A stretch of DNA of 64,000 nt, taken from contig OX485806.1 in assembly GCA_950295325.1 (NCBI GenBank), forward strand, positions 53,625,169 to 53,689,168, in the 5' to 3' direction. Position 1 is the first letter of the stretch. Each line of letters opens with the position of its first letter. Positions 33,334 through 44,845 of the stretch are shown here, piece by piece. The position numbers were made by a program, and so were the translations under genes. Origin of the DNA: Polytrichum commune (Eukaryota > Streptophyta > Polytrichopsida > Polytrichales > Polytrichaceae). The notes beneath the pieces are model-generated. The model did no database searches, was not told the DNA's origin, and worked only from the letters and a program-made list of their open reading frames with translations.

Positions 33334-36300
33334 TGTGGGAGCACGCGAACACCAAAATATCCGGATTGGCGGTTTTATGTGCCTAATCCGGGTTGCCCGG
33401 ATGACCCTAGTATCGTCCAGGGATTCTGTGAAGTGTAGGAGGTCTAGAACTCTCCGTACCTGCTTATTTCCTCCTCCTTAGCCAAATTTCCGGAAACCCT
33501 AGTTTCCGGACTTTTGGTTTTTGGGGACATTCTTAGCCGTTTTCCGGAGGGTGTCTTTCCGGATTGTACCCCTAGGTCCTAATTATAATGCTTACTCACC
33601 CCTCTACGCCTACCCTCTAGAATAGGTGGTTTCTTCTGGTGAAGACGTTCTTGATAAGATTAGAATCCGGAAACTCTCTCACAACCAATCCGGATTGATC
33701 AGGTCCGTCCTGGCAGGTCACGCAGAGAGATCCGGATTGTTTCTTGGGACCACAGTGACCAGAAGAGTCCGGATTCCGACCGGAGATCTGACTCGACGGC
33801 ATGAGTTGGTGACCCGTACCACTTTCCGGATTGTCCCGTCCACCGGTGATGAGACCCCTTCAGAAGATCAGATCAGTCCGGAACCCTTCCGGACCTTTGC
33901 CTAATCCTCCCACGGCTGTCTCACCGGGATGTTACCCAGACATCCGGAACAATGAGGATCTCTTCCTACTACACTCCGGAGGTGGCCTCCAATCCGAAAT
34001 CCTTACTGATCCGGACCTTCCCTTCTCCTTCCGACGGATCTGTCCGGCTACCTCTACCTTGGATTCTACTCAATCTGAGCTAACTGGGCGATCCGTACCA
34101 CCATCCGGATAGGTCCGTCTAAGGGCGGTGGGACCTCTTCAGAAGATCAGATTGGCGTAAGTCCGGATCCCTTCCGGATCTCACCCAATCTTCCCAGCGG
34201 CTATCCCACCTAGACGTTACCCAACCCACCGGATTAGTGAGGTTTCCCTCCCACTACACTCAGAGAGGATCTACAAGGCGATAACCGGATCTGATCCGGG
34301 TCTCCTCTCTCATGTCCTATCCGGAACTCCTATCCCTCATGCCCTCTCTTTCTCTTCCACTAACGATCTCCGGGTCATTCACACACACACATCAATCAAG
34401 AGAAGTCAAGGAGTGAGAAGCAAAGACATTTATTCGGGGTAGGAGTGATCACAATACAACAATGGAGAAGGAACCCTTCTCAAGCTCCTTATTCAGCCTT
34501 AAGTAGAGGCTCAAAAATCCGTAAACTGAGGGCGGCGGCCCAAGCGGCCGCCGCTTAAGAAAAACCCTAACCACACCCGGTCTCCCGGATTTCCCGGATC
34601 CAGATCCGGGTTTTCCGCTGACACTTCCAAGGGAAAATTTTATTACTCGTCTTCAAAAACTCCTAAGTCCTACCTGCCTACCTCTATTCTGCCTAACTAA
34701 TCTAGCTACTCTCCTAACTAAGAAGACCGGTGCTTCTTCGGAGCCGATCCCTCCTTTGAGTGACTCCCTAACCCGCTGACGGCGGATGAGCCCCCTGCCG
34801 GCGATGCCTTCTGCAGCCGCGTGAGCATCCTCCTCATGTTCGGAGACGGAGCAACCTCGTCCTCCGAATCTGCTGTCTTCTCGGTCCGTGGGGTAGCGGT
34901 CGCTGGTGTTCCGGAGACTGTCCCTGGGGTTCCGGAAGCTGTCCCCATCCGGATGCTTCGGACTGGAGAAGGATCGCTTCCGGTGCCCTGCTCCGGATTC
35001 CGTCCACCCGAGATCGAAGCCGTCTGCGGATCCCTGTTGGAGGCCGCCCTTAAGGGTGGCGGAGGAAAGGGACTCACCATTTGGCAGTCCCGCGGAGACG
35101 ATGGCGAGGCGTGGGTCATAGGGGCCTTGCCCCTACTCGGAGTTGCCTCCCGATCAGAAGTCTAGTGCCGGATCGGCGTCCTAGCCCTATCCGGAGTCCG
35201 GGACCTATCCGAGTTCCGCGGAACAGGGGACTGGCCCCTTCCGGATCGGACCGACCCGGTGCTCTTCCGCCTCACCTGGGGAGAACGGACCCTTTCCGGA
35301 GCCCCTCCGGAACTACCAGGCCGAGAGCCGCCTCCCTGCTGGCTGGGTCCTGCAGAGGACGGCGGATTCTGAACCAGGGCTACTTCACCAACCACCTCGT
35401 AGAGGGTTCCGGTTGGTGACCCTGGCGGACCCGGATAGAGCACCCTCCGGGGTGTTCCGCTTGGCGGGACCACCCTTTGGATTTCCGTGAATGTATTCAT
35501 CGTCCGTGAATACTTCACGTGGATGGGGAGGGTCTGCCTGGCGGAAGCGGGTTCTCCGGACTCCATCATCCGGTCGTAGAGATGCGCCTTGTTGACGATC
35601 TCCGCCGGATGACCCACCAGCTCCCGGATCCGGCTGAAGAGCACTGCCTGCTCCGCATGGTACTTCCGGATCTCCTCGCTCTTCTGACTCAGCTCCTGAG
35701 TCATGGCCGCTACCTGTGCGGTGAGGTGGGTGTTCTCCGTCTTGGCCTGCTCCAGCTCCTTCCGGTCCGCCCTCTTTGCCAACTCCCGGAGAATGTCTCT
35801 GGGTCCGCAGTCGTCCAGAGCATGGTTCGCCCCCCTGACGATGTGCTCCAGCCGGTAATAATGGGTCTTGAGGTCCTCCATCCCCTCCTGGAACCGTTTG
35901 AACGGATTCTCCGGAAAGTCCCAAGTGGATAGATCCACATTTCGCCATGGGGTCTCCCGGCTGGGTCCGGCTTCCGGATGTTGGTGAGGGGGAGGAGGAG
36001 AGAGTGGCCTCGAGACGGTTGGCGGCGGGCTTCCGGGTGACGAGGGAGGTGCTTCCGGAAGAATAGGGTCACTGGAGGTCTCCGTCTCGACGTCTCCGGC
36101 TTCCGGAAGCAGCTTGTTGGTGACCTCGTCCGCCGCTATCGTGAGCAGGTCCTCCTCCTCGGCCGTGATGCAGTCGAAATGCTGGTAGAGATGCAAAATG
36201 AAGGGGGAGAGGAAGGAGGGTTTCCGGCCAATATGGGGAGGGCCCGCCCCACTATTTCCTGGATAATCAACCCCCAGTTCACAGGCCGGACTCCGGACAT

Positions 36301-37447
36301 GGCACCGAACAGCGTGTTAACCATGGTAAGGCTAATCCGCTTCGGCTTGTCCAGGTTCAGGAGGAATTCCAACACCCTCCTCTCTCTCAGGTTCCGGTAG
36401 TTCCCGGGGTGGAAGCCGTCCTTCGGATCCGCGTCCCCTCTAAATTTTTCAGCGAACAAGCCGTCGCGGCGGCCGGCCCATCCTTCTGTAATCCCCCGAG
36501 GAAACCCGTAGACCCTGTTCCAAATGTCCGGAGTCCAGTGTTCCGGATCTCTCCTCTTTGTCCCTAGCCACTGATTTCCTCTCTCAAACTTAAACTCTTG
36601 GAGGGTATCTTCGGCTCGGAGGTTCCAGGGTTTGGCTAGCAACCCCACGCAGCCCATAACTCGGAGATCCTCCGCGAGCTCCTGTAGCTCCCTATCCTCC
36701 CTCGGAATTGCAGGGATGAGGGCTTTGAGCGGAACCGGGATAGGTTCCCTCTGATCCTCTTCCCGTGCTTCCAACATTTTCCTCTTCTCTCAGTTTCCGG
36801 CTCGACCACGGAAACTCCCTCTCTTCCGGATTCCTTCCCTTCCGTCTAATTGCCACAGAGTCCCGGCAAGCCCACTGCCGGTGATTGAAAAGTGCAGAGT
36901 CCCAGCAATCCCACTGCTGGCGGCTCGAAAGAATTAACACCTCACCACTCGTTCTCTCAACAGGTTGCCTTTTTCATAAAAAAATGGGAGGGAGAAGGAA
37001 GGGACCCTTAAATATCCTTCCTCCCTCTTCCTTCCCCTGTTACCGTTTGGTTTAACGGAAAACGGTTACCAACCGTTTTCCAGTGGTTCTCACCAACGGT
37101 TTTACTAACATTTTTACCAACGGCTTTCTTTTCCCCCAACCGTCATAAGGCCGTTGTAACTGCCTCTCCACTTCCGGGCTGGTGGTTGAACGTGGCATAA
37201 CCGTTACAGGGTCCGGACCAATGGTTCGGACCATGATTACACGGTCCGCCCATCCAAATTGACGGGCCGGTCATAGTACTTATTTTAAGTTGCTTTATAG
37301 CACAAGGCGGAGTTAGAATTCCCTATTTCCTAGTACAAGTAATTTTGTCCTAAGAGACCCTATTATCTTCAGATAAGCAAGGTAAAATACGGAAAGGGAA
37401 TCCGTATTTCCGTATTTCCGTCTTTCCGTCGAATTTGGACTCCCACA
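33334..37447 (-). mobile_element. TCCGGA-rich element, copy B (4114 bp, inverted)
   Basis: Both termini read TGTGGGAG inwards: TGTGGGAGCACGCG at 33334 and CTCCCACA at 37440-37447. The target duplication is GTGAC (33329-33333 and 37448-37452). Apart from these 8-bp inverted ends there is no long terminal repeat, direct or inverted. Coding and noncoding parts are both rich in TCCGGA. The 690-codon gene of copy C is present but broken. A promoter-like ATATTTAAGG box (reverse strand, near 37010) lies about 230 bp upstream of the gene start. Confidence 0.88.
34718..36777 (-). pseudogene. gag-like / plant-mobile-domain-like gene, copy B, broken
   Basis: It is colinear with the intact protein at 40402-42474. 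Lesions seen are a 9-bp deletion (three residues of the LLPILNPDKP region, near 36355), a frameshift near 36225 and a TAG at 35162-35164 where copy C has CAG and copy A has CAA. A few substitutions also lie near the LLAEI region. The proline-rich middle, coiled-coil and basic Ser/Arg/Pro tail are otherwise preserved, which suggests recent decay. Confidence 0.82.
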
Positions 37448-37499
37448 GTGACTTTGAATGGTTTGAATGGTTTGAATGTTTTTGTTAAGGTTTAGCTCT

Positions 37500-38130
37500 T
37501 GGCCACATTTCAGTTGGGTTGGATTCATATGATACATGTGTCTCATTTTGTAATCAATTGGGATTGGCGCATCAAGTTGGGGAAAATCGCGCCAATCCCA
37601 CGTCATGGAGCCTCTTGCATTGTATTTGGACGAAAATGTAGAATTGAAGGTTTTGGTTTCAAACTTGTTGGTGGGTGCCGCAAATGTGGATATAGGTCCA
37701 GAGACGGCATTGGACACCTAACTCCATTTCTTGCTAATCCATAATTTGAGGCTATGTTGCAAAGCATGGAAAACGATTGTGGATAAAAGTGTGGAGTACA
37801 ATGCCCTTCGTTTGGCTCAGCATGAATACTCCATGGGTCCCAATGGTGTCCCGAGGGTGTGTTAGATACGTGAACATAACCTCATACATCAATTTCAAAT
37901 GAACTCCTTTTGGTTCTCTCACAGCCGGCACGTCACCTCATAAATTCCTAGGAGGATTTTTATGTCAGACTTGGGGATTTGTCATTGCGTTCATTAGCTA
38001 AGCTAAGGGATGAATTGGAGAGCTGCTGGTGTGCGGTGGAGATGTATGGCATGATCGTTGAATCATTTTATCCATATTGGACATGCCCGGCCGATAGGAT
38101 GTAGATGGAAATAAAGTAGAGTAATCTGTA
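37500..38130 (+). pseudogene. gene remnant of unknown function
   Basis: After a TTTCAG-type acceptor near 37511, two readable stretches are visible. One contains SVEYNALRLAQHEYSMGPNG (about 37790-37850). The other contains LRSLAKLRDELESCWCAVEM (about 37990-38050), rich in Leu and Glu like a helical domain. Stops and frame changes separate them. I do not recognise the family. The remnant lies between the end of the 122-bp satellite and the start of the 150-bp satellite, so it may belong to the satellite-bearing transposon. Confidence 0.4.
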
Positions 38131-38520
38131 CATAGCTACTTAAACTTAATACACATTTTTAAGGTTAGCACCTAACTTCACCTACATTTTTTCGGCCAAT
38201 AAAATATTTTGTCTGTGGTATTTTGATTTCAATTGGTGACGTCAGCCCTAATTTAATATGAAACATTTGAAACCTAGACTATAAGATGTTTGATAACACA
38301 TGCAATCTTCCACGCCTATAGGATCTGTTGGTTTCTCGAACAATTCTGGGTTATTATGTCCACAGGAATGGGGTGCTTTTCCAACAATTTGAATTCAAAC
38401 TATCTCTAATTCCATGGAAATAGGAACTGCTTCTCCTAATATTACCCAACAAAATCTAAATTTTCGGTTCTCCAATCTCCGCTCTCTACTCTACGCTCAC
38501 ACTACTAAGTTTCCCACTAC
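38131..38520. other. AT-rich spacer with half of an inverted repeat
   Basis: No gene is seen. Near 38473-38505 the sequence AATCTCCGCTCTC...CGCTCAC is an imperfect inverted match to GTGAGCGGAGAGCGGAGATT at 46474-46493. The pair brackets the 150-bp satellite and could be terminal inverted repeats. Confidence 0.45.
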
Positions 38521-39734
38521 AAAATGACCCTCTCGGATCCGAGAGGGTCTTTAGGTGAGAGTTTTTAGACCAGATTTTGTCTTCAAGATTGGGCACATTG
38601 TTTGTGTAGTTAGGATCATTTTGTTTGGACTAGTTGGGTTGTGATGTTGAAATAGTTTGGTGTGGACTACAAAATGACATTCTCGGGTCCAAGAGGATCT
38701 TTGGTTGAGAGTTGTTAGACCAAATTTTGCCTTCAAGGTTGGGTACTTTGTATGTGTAGTTAGGGTCATTTTGTGTGGACTAGTTGGGTACTGATGTTGA
38801 AGAAGTTGGGTGTGGCCTACAAAATGAGCCTCTCTGATCCGAAAGCTTCTTTACTTGAGAGTTTTAAGACCAGAGTTTGTCTTCAAGCTTGGGTACTTTG
38901 TTTGTGTAATTAGGAACCTCTTCGGTGGACTATTTGGGTTGTGATGTTGTAGTAGTTGGGGTGTGGACTACAAAATGACATTCTCGAATCCGATAGGATC
39001 TTTGGTTGAGAGTTGTTAGACCAAATTTTGTGTTCAAGGTTGGATACTTTGTATGTGTAGTTAGGGTCATTTTGTGTGGACTATTTGGGTTGTCATGTTG
39101 AAATAGTTTGGTGTGGACTACAAAATGACCTTGTCGAATCAGAGAGGGTCTTTAGTTGAGATTTTTTGGACAAGAGTTTGTCTTCAAGGTTGGGTACTTT
39201 GTTTGTGTAGTTAGGGTCCTCTTGTGTGGAGAAATTCCGTTGACATGTTGAAGTTGTTGGGTGTGGACTACAAAATGACCCTCTCGGATCCGAAAGGATC
39301 TTTAGTTGAGAGTTTCTAGACCTGAGTTTGTCTTCAATGTTGGGTACTTTGTATGTGTAGTTAGGGTGATTTTGTGTGGACTAGTTGGGTGTGGACTACA
39401 AAATGACCCTCTCGGATCCAAGAGGATCTTTAGGTAAGAGTTTGAAGACCAGATTTTGTCTTCAAGGTAGGGTACTTTGTATGTGTAGTTAGGATCATTT
39501 TCTTTCGACTAGATGGGTTGTCATGTTGAAGTAGTTCGGTGTGGACTACAAAATGACCCTCTTGGATCCGAGAGGGTCTTTAGGTAAGAGTTTTAAGACC
39601 ATATTTTGTCTTCAAGGTAGGGTACTTTGTATGTGTAGTTAGGATCATTTTATTTGGACTGGTTGGGTTGTGATGTTGAAGTAGTTGGGTGTGGACTACA
39701 AAATGACACTCTCGGATCCGAGATTGTCTTTAGG
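38521..39734. repeat. 150-bp satellite, left block (about 8 units)
   Basis: Units contain GTGGACTACAAAATGACC, the palindrome CTCTCGGATCCGAGAG, TCTTTAGTTGAGAG, GACCAGATTTTGTCTTCAAGG, GGGTACTTTGTATGTGTAG and GATGTTGAAGTAGTTGG. Spacing is about 150 bp, with one shorter unit near 39400. The block ends at the TTAGG target site of copy C. Confidence 0.9.
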
Positions 39735-40162
39735 TGTGGGAGTCCAAATTCGACGGAAAGACGGAAATACGGAAATACGGATTCAATTTCCGTATTTTAC
39801 CTTGCTTATCTGAGGATAATAGGGTCTATTAGGACAAAATTAATGGTACTAGGAAATAGAGTAGTCTAACCCCGCCTTGTGCGGTAAAACGACTCTAAAT
39901 AAGTACTATGCCCGGTCCGTCAAATAGGATGGGCGGACCATGTAATCATGGTCCAAACCATTGGTCCGGACCAAGTAACGGAAGCGCCAAGATTACCCAA
40001 CGGCCCGGAAGTGGCGGTTATAACGGGCCTTATGGCGGTTGGGGAAAAAAAGAGCCGTTGGTAAAAATGTTAGTAAAACCGTTGGTGGGAACCGCCGGAA
40101 AACGGTTGGTAACCGTTTTCCGTTAAACCGAACGGTAACAGGGGAAGGAAGAGGGAGGAAGG

Positions 40163-40172
40163 ATATTTAAGG
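40163..40172 (+). promoter_or_regulatory. TATA-like box of the copy C gene
   Basis: ATATTTAAGG lies about 235 bp before the ATG at 40402. The same box, inverted, is conserved in copy B. A pyrimidine-rich stretch (TCCCTTCCTTCTCCCTCCC) follows it, typical of plant 5' leaders. Confidence 0.5.
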
Positions 40173-40401
40173 GTCCCTTCCTTCTCCCTCCCACTCTTTT
40201 CTGGAAAAAGGCAACCTGTTGAGAGAACGAGTGGTGAGGTGTTCATTCTTTCGAGCCGCCAGCAGTTGGATTGCTGGGACTCAACACTTTTCAGTCACCG
40301 GCAGTGGGCTTGCCGGGACTTTGTGGCAATTAGACGGAAGAGAAGGACTCCGGAAGAGAGAGAGAGAGGTTGCAAGCCAGAAAGGGTGAGAGGAGAGGAA
40401 A

Positions 40402-42474
40402 ATGCCGGAAGCACGGGAAAAGGATCAGCGGGAACCCATCCCGATTCCGCTGAAAGCCCTCACCCCTGCAATTCCGAGGGAGGATAGAGAGCTGCAGGAG
40501 CTCGCGGAGGATCTCAGGATCATGGGTTGTGCGGGATTGCTCTCCAAACCCTGGAATCTCAGAGCGGAAGATACCCTCCGCGAGTTTAAATTCGAGAGGG
40601 GAAATCAGTGGCTAGGCACAAAGAGGAGGGATCCGGAACATTGGACTCCGGATACGTGGAATAGGGTCTACGGGTTTCCCAAGGGAATCACGGAGGGGTG
40701 GGCCGGCCGCCGCGACGGCCTGTTCGCCGGGAAGTTCAGAGGGGACGCGGATCCAAAGGACGGATTCCACCCAGGGAACTGCCGGAATATTAAGGAGCGG
40801 AGAGTGCTAGAGTTTCTCCTGCCCATTCTCAATCCGGACAAGCCGAAGCGGATTAGCCTCACCATGGCTAACACGCTGTTTGGTGCAATGTCCGGAGTCC
40901 GGCCGGTGAATTGGGGCCTAATCATCCAGGAGATAGTCGGACGGGCCCTCCCCCATATTGGCCAGAAACCCTCCTTCCTCTCCCCCTTCATTTTGCACCT
41001 CTACCAGCATTTCGACTACATCACGGCAGAGGAGGAGGACCTGCTCACAATAGCGGCGGATGAGGTCACCTACAAGCTGCTTCCGGAAGCCGGAGACGTC
41101 GAGACGGAGACCTCCAACGACCCCATTCTTCCGGAAGCACCTCCCTCGTCACCCGGAAGCCCGCCACCAACCGTCTCGAGGCCACTCTCTCCCCCTCCCC
41201 CTCACCAACATCCGGAAGCCGGACCCAGCCGGGAGACCCCATGGCGAAATGTGGACCTATCCGCTTGGGACTTCCCGGAGAATCCATTCAAGCGGTTCCA
41301 AGAGGGGATGGAGGACCTCAAGACCCAGTACTACCGACTGGAGCACATCGTCAAGGGGGTGAACCACGCTCTGGACGACTGCGGACCCGGAAACATTCTC
41401 CGGGAATTGGCAAAAAAGGCGGATCGGAAGGAGCTGGAGCAGGCCAAGATGGAGAACGCCCACCTCACCGCCCAGGTAGCGGCCATGACTCAGGAGCTGA
41501 GTCAGAAGAGCGAGGAGATCCGGAAGTACCATGCGGAGCAGGCGGTGCTCTTCAGCCGGATCCGGGAACTGGTGGGTCATCCGGCGGAGATCGTTAATAA
41601 GGCACATCTCTACGACCGGATGATGGAGTCCGGAGATCCCGCTTCCGCCAGGCAGACCCTCCCCATCCTCGTGAAGTATTCACGAACGATGAAGGATCTC
41701 CTGGCGGAAATCCAGAGGGTGGTCCCGCCAAGCGGAACACCCCGGAGGGTGCTCTATCCGGGTCCGCCAGGGTCACCAACCGGAACCCTCTACGAGGTGG
41801 TTGGTGAAGTAGCCCTGGTTCAGAATCCGCCGGCCTCTGCAGGACCCAGCCAGCAAGGAGGCGGCTCTCGGCCTGGTAATTCCGGAGGGGCTCCGGAAAG
41901 GGTCCGTTCTCCCCAGGTGAGGCGGAAGAGCACCGGGTCGGTCCGATCCGGAAGGGGCCAGTCCCCTGTTCCGCGGAACTCGGATAGGTCCCGGACTCCG
42001 GATAGGGCTCGGACGCCGATCCGGCACCAGACTTCCGATCGGGAGGCCACTCCGAGTAAGGGCAAGGCTCCTATGACCCACGCCTCGCCATCGTCTCCAC
42101 GGGACTGCCAAGTGGTGAGTCCATTTCCTCCGCCACACTCGAGAGCGGCCTCCAACAGGGATCCGCGGACGGCTTCGATCTCGGGTGGACGGAATCCGGA
42201 GCAGGGCACCGGAAGCGATCCTTCTCCAGTCCGAAGCATCCGGATGGGGACAACTTCCGGAACCCCAGGGACAGTCTCCGGGACACCAGGGACCGCTACC
42301 CCACGGACCGAGAGGGCAGCGGATTCGGAGGACGAGGTTGCTCCGTCTCCGAACATGAGGAGGATGCTCACGCGGCTGCAGAAGGCGTCGCCGGCCGGGG
42401 GCTCATCCGCCGTCAGCGGGTTAGGGAGTCACTCAAAGGAGGGATCGGCTCCGAAGAAGCACCGGTCTTCTTAG
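40402..42474 (+). CDS. 690-residue gag-like / plant-mobile-domain-like transposon protein
   Basis: This is the only intact ORF of its family here. Residues about 20-215 form a helical Trp- and Arg-rich domain. Its pattern (RVLEFLLP, SLTMANTLFGAMSGV, GLIIQEIVGRAL, LHLYQHFDY) resembles plant transposon 'mobile domain' proteins; I infer this and have not searched it. Residues about 235-280 are acidic then proline-rich. Residues about 290-420 contain a likely coiled coil (LRELAKKADRKELEQAK onwards). The last 200 residues are basic and rich in Ser, Pro and Arg, as expected for nucleic-acid binding or assembly. There is no DDE, RT, zinc knuckle or protease motif. A role as a Gag-like or DNA-binding helper protein is plausible. 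The start is the first ATG after a leader conserved in copy B. Confidence 0.75.
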   Translation: MPEAREKDQREPIPIPLKALTPAIPREDRELQELAEDLRIMGCAGLLSKPWNLRAEDTLREFKFERGNQWLGTKRRDPEHWTPDTWNRVYGFPKGITEGWAGRRDGLFAGKFRGDADPKDGFHPGNCRNIKERRVLEFLLPILNPDKPKRISLTMANTLFGAMSGVRPVNWGLIIQEIVGRALPHIGQKPSFLSPFILHLYQHFDYITAEEEDLLTIAADEVTYKLLPEAGDVETETSNDPILPEAPPSSPGSPPPTVSRPLSPPPPHQHPEAGPSRETPWRNVDLSAWDFPENPFKRFQEGMEDLKTQYYRLEHIVKGVNHALDDCGPGNILRELAKKADRKELEQAKMENAHLTAQVAAMTQELSQKSEEIRKYHAEQAVLFSRIRELVGHPAEIVNKAHLYDRMMESGDPASARQTLPILVKYSRTMKDLLAEIQRVVPPSGTPRRVLYPGPPGSPTGTLYEVVGEVALVQNPPASAGPSQQGGGSRPGNSGGAPERVRSPQVRRKSTGSVRSGRGQSPVPRNSDRSRTPDRARTPIRHQTSDREATPSKGKAPMTHASPSSPRDCQVVSPFPPPHSRAASNRDPRTASISGGRNPEQGTGSDPSPVRSIRMGTTSGTPGTVSGTPGTATPRTERAADSEDEVAPSPNMRRMLTRLQKASPAGGSSAVSGLGSHSKEGSAPKKHRSS

Positions 42475-42756
42475 TTAGGGGAGTAGCTAGATGAATTAGG
42501 CAGAAGGGAGGTAGGCAGGTAGGACTTAGGAGTTTTTGAAGACGATTAATAAAATTTTCCTTTGGTAGTGTCAGCGGAAAACCCAGATCTGGATCCGGGA
42601 AATCCGGGAGACCGGGGGTAGTTAGGGTTTTCTTGAGCGGCGGCCGCTTGGGCCGCCGCCCTCAGTTTACGGATTTTTGAGCCTCTACTTAAGGCTGAAT
42701 AAGGAGCTTGAGAAGGGTTCCTTCTCCATTGTTGTATTGTGATCACTCCTACCCCA

Positions 42757-42762
42757 AATAAA
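42757..42762 (+). terminator. polyadenylation signal AATAAA
   Basis: AATAAA lies about 280 bp after the stop of the 690-codon gene. It follows a conserved stretch (CCTCTACTTAAGGCTGAATA) also found in copies A (near 1050) and B (near 34500). Confidence 0.5.
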
Positions 42763-43007
42763 TGTCTTTGCTTCTCACTCCTTGACTTCTCTTGATTGAT
42801 GTGTGTATGTGAATGACCCGGAGATCGTTAGTGGAAGAGAAAGAGAGGGCATGAGGGATAGGAGTTCCGGATAGGACATGAGAGAGGAGACCCGGATCAG
42901 ATCCGGTTATCGCCTTGTAGATCCTCTCTGAGTGTAGTGGGAGGGAAACCTCACTAATCCGGTAGGTTGGGTAACGTCTAGGTGGGATAGCCGCTGGGAA
43001 GATTGGG

Positions 43008-43981
43008 TGTCGCGCACCTCTCCATGAGGAGTGGCCGAAACACCATGGGCACAAGGGGGACCCCGGAGTGACACCCGGGACTTGTGGCGCCGTTGGTGAG
43101 AGGGCCCAAGTGATCCTAGTGTGGGTGAGGGCCCCGGGCGTTGGGAGCGCCTCCCACCCACAAAGACTAGGAGGCATGAGGGTGAGGCCATGAGCTATGC
43201 GTAGCTCATGGCGTGGTGAGTCTAGAATGCTCAAGATCACCTCAATCGGAGGTGTGAGCTAGGAGTTATGGCCATTTGAGTGGGGTGCTGTCCCGGGACA
43301 GCGCCCTGGTGCAGCAGTGCCTGGGAGTGATTCCCGGGACTGCCAAGGTTCAAACAGGCATAACTTCCTCAAGACTTGCCCGAATGGGGCAAGCCAGGAG
43401 TCCATCGGCATCTACGTGAAGCGTAAATGAGGATGGAGCGGTTGGTTGTTATGATCAGACATCATACAAGGAAGTTATGATGGTCTGAAGCTGCTGGGGG
43501 CTTCTAGGCCCCGCGGCTAAGGGAAAATGTCCACTTGGCCCCAACTCTTGGTAGAGAGACAAGAGGTTGGTTGGCGGTGGGGTAGGGGCTCCGTGTAGAG
43601 TCCTAGAGGCTTATATGGGTGAGGTGGTGTGGCCTCACCCACCCGAGGCCGAACGGCACGGCCTCCATGGGCATTGGCCCATTGTGAGGCCATAGTTGCC
43701 TAGTATGGTTCGGGTTGTTGTAGTGTTGCTCCGGCAACACGATGATCAACATAGGATTGGACTTCCATGGATGGAAGTCCACATTGGGGAAATGGGTTAC
43801 CGATTAAGGGGTGAGTCCCGAAAGCAAAGTAGGAGGGTTGGTTCCCCTTCTATGAACTATGTGGTCCGGGGTAAGAGGAGCTAACCGATAGCATGGCGGT
43901 ATGCGAAGGGTTAGCGCTCGTAACCTTTGCTAGAAAGGAAAATTGGCAAGATTATTAAGGGACCTAGCAAGGATTGCGACA
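43008..43981 (+). mobile_element. solo LTR Lf (974 bp) in copy C
   Basis: TGTCGCGCACC to GGATTGCGACA, with target duplication TTGGG (43003-43007 and 43982-43986). It is inserted in the noncoding tail of copy C after that copy had entered the satellite. Confidence 0.93.
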
Positions 43982-44845
43982 TTGGGTGAGATCCGGAAGG
44001 GATCCGGACTTACGCCAATCTGATCTTCTGAAGAGGTCCCACCGTCCTTAGACGGACCTGCCCGGATTAGTGGTACGAATCGCCTAGTTATCTCAGATTG
44101 AGTAGAATCCAAGGTAAAGGTAGCCGGACAGATCCGTCGGACGGAGAAGGAGAGGTCCGGATCAGTAAGGATTCCGATAGGAGGCCACCTCCGGAGTGCA
44201 GTAGGAAGAGATCCTCATTGTTCCGAATGCCTGGGTAACGTCCATGTGAGATAGCCGTCGTTAGGACTAGGCAAGATCCGGAAGGTGCCGGACTTACGCC
44301 ATCCGACCTTCTGAAGAGGTCTCACAGTCTTTGGACGGGGTAATCCGGAAAGTGGTACGGGTCACCTACTCATCCCGTCGAGTTAGATCTCCGGTTGGAA
44401 TCCGGACTCCTCTGGCCACTATGGTCCCAAGAAACAATCCAGATCTCTCTGCGTGACCTGCCAGGACGGACCTAATCAATCCGGATTGGTTGTGAGGGAG
44501 TTCCCGGATTCTAACCTTATCAAGGACGTCTTCACCGGAAGAAACCAATTATTCTAGAGAGTAGACATAAAGGGGTGGGTAAGTATTATAAAGAGGACCT
44601 AGAAATAACATCCGGAGAGGTACCCTCCGGAAAAAGGCTAAGAATGTCCCCAAAGACCAAATATCCGGAAATTAGGATTTCCGGAAATTTGGCTAAGGAA
44701 GAAGAAATAAGCAGGTACGGAGAGTTTTAGACCTCCTACACTTCACAGAATCCCTGGACGATACTAGGGTTATCCGGACAACCCCGATTAGGCACTTAAA
44801 ACCGCCGATCCGGACATTTTGGTGTTCGTGTGTTCCCACATTAGG

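Larger units (their letters stand above)
39735..44840 (+). mobile_element. TCCGGA-rich element, copy C (about 4127 bp without its LTR insertion)
   Basis: It starts TGTGGGAGTCC and ends TGTTCCCACA. The target duplication is TTAGG (39730-39734 and 44841-44845), in the middle of the satellite. From left to right it holds a 430-bp leader with GACGGAAA/TACGGAAAT repeats, a TATA-like box, an intact 690-codon gene, a 3' region with AATAAA, and a 1.9-kb tail packed with TCCGGA. The tail is interrupted by solo LTR Lf. I counted roughly 35 TCCGGA sites by eye, where about one is expected. No transposase, integrase or RT is encoded. Confidence 0.9.

Noticed and set aside
41820-42371. 183-codon minus-strand ORF opposite the 690-codon gene
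   Set aside because: It is an antisense shadow produced by the GC-rich codons of the real gene, and the same shadow appears in A and B.
39735-44840. Copy C as an ordinary LTR retrotransposon with both LTRs
   Set aside because: The two ends share only the short inverted TGTGGGA. No direct repeat, primer-binding site or polypurine tract was found.
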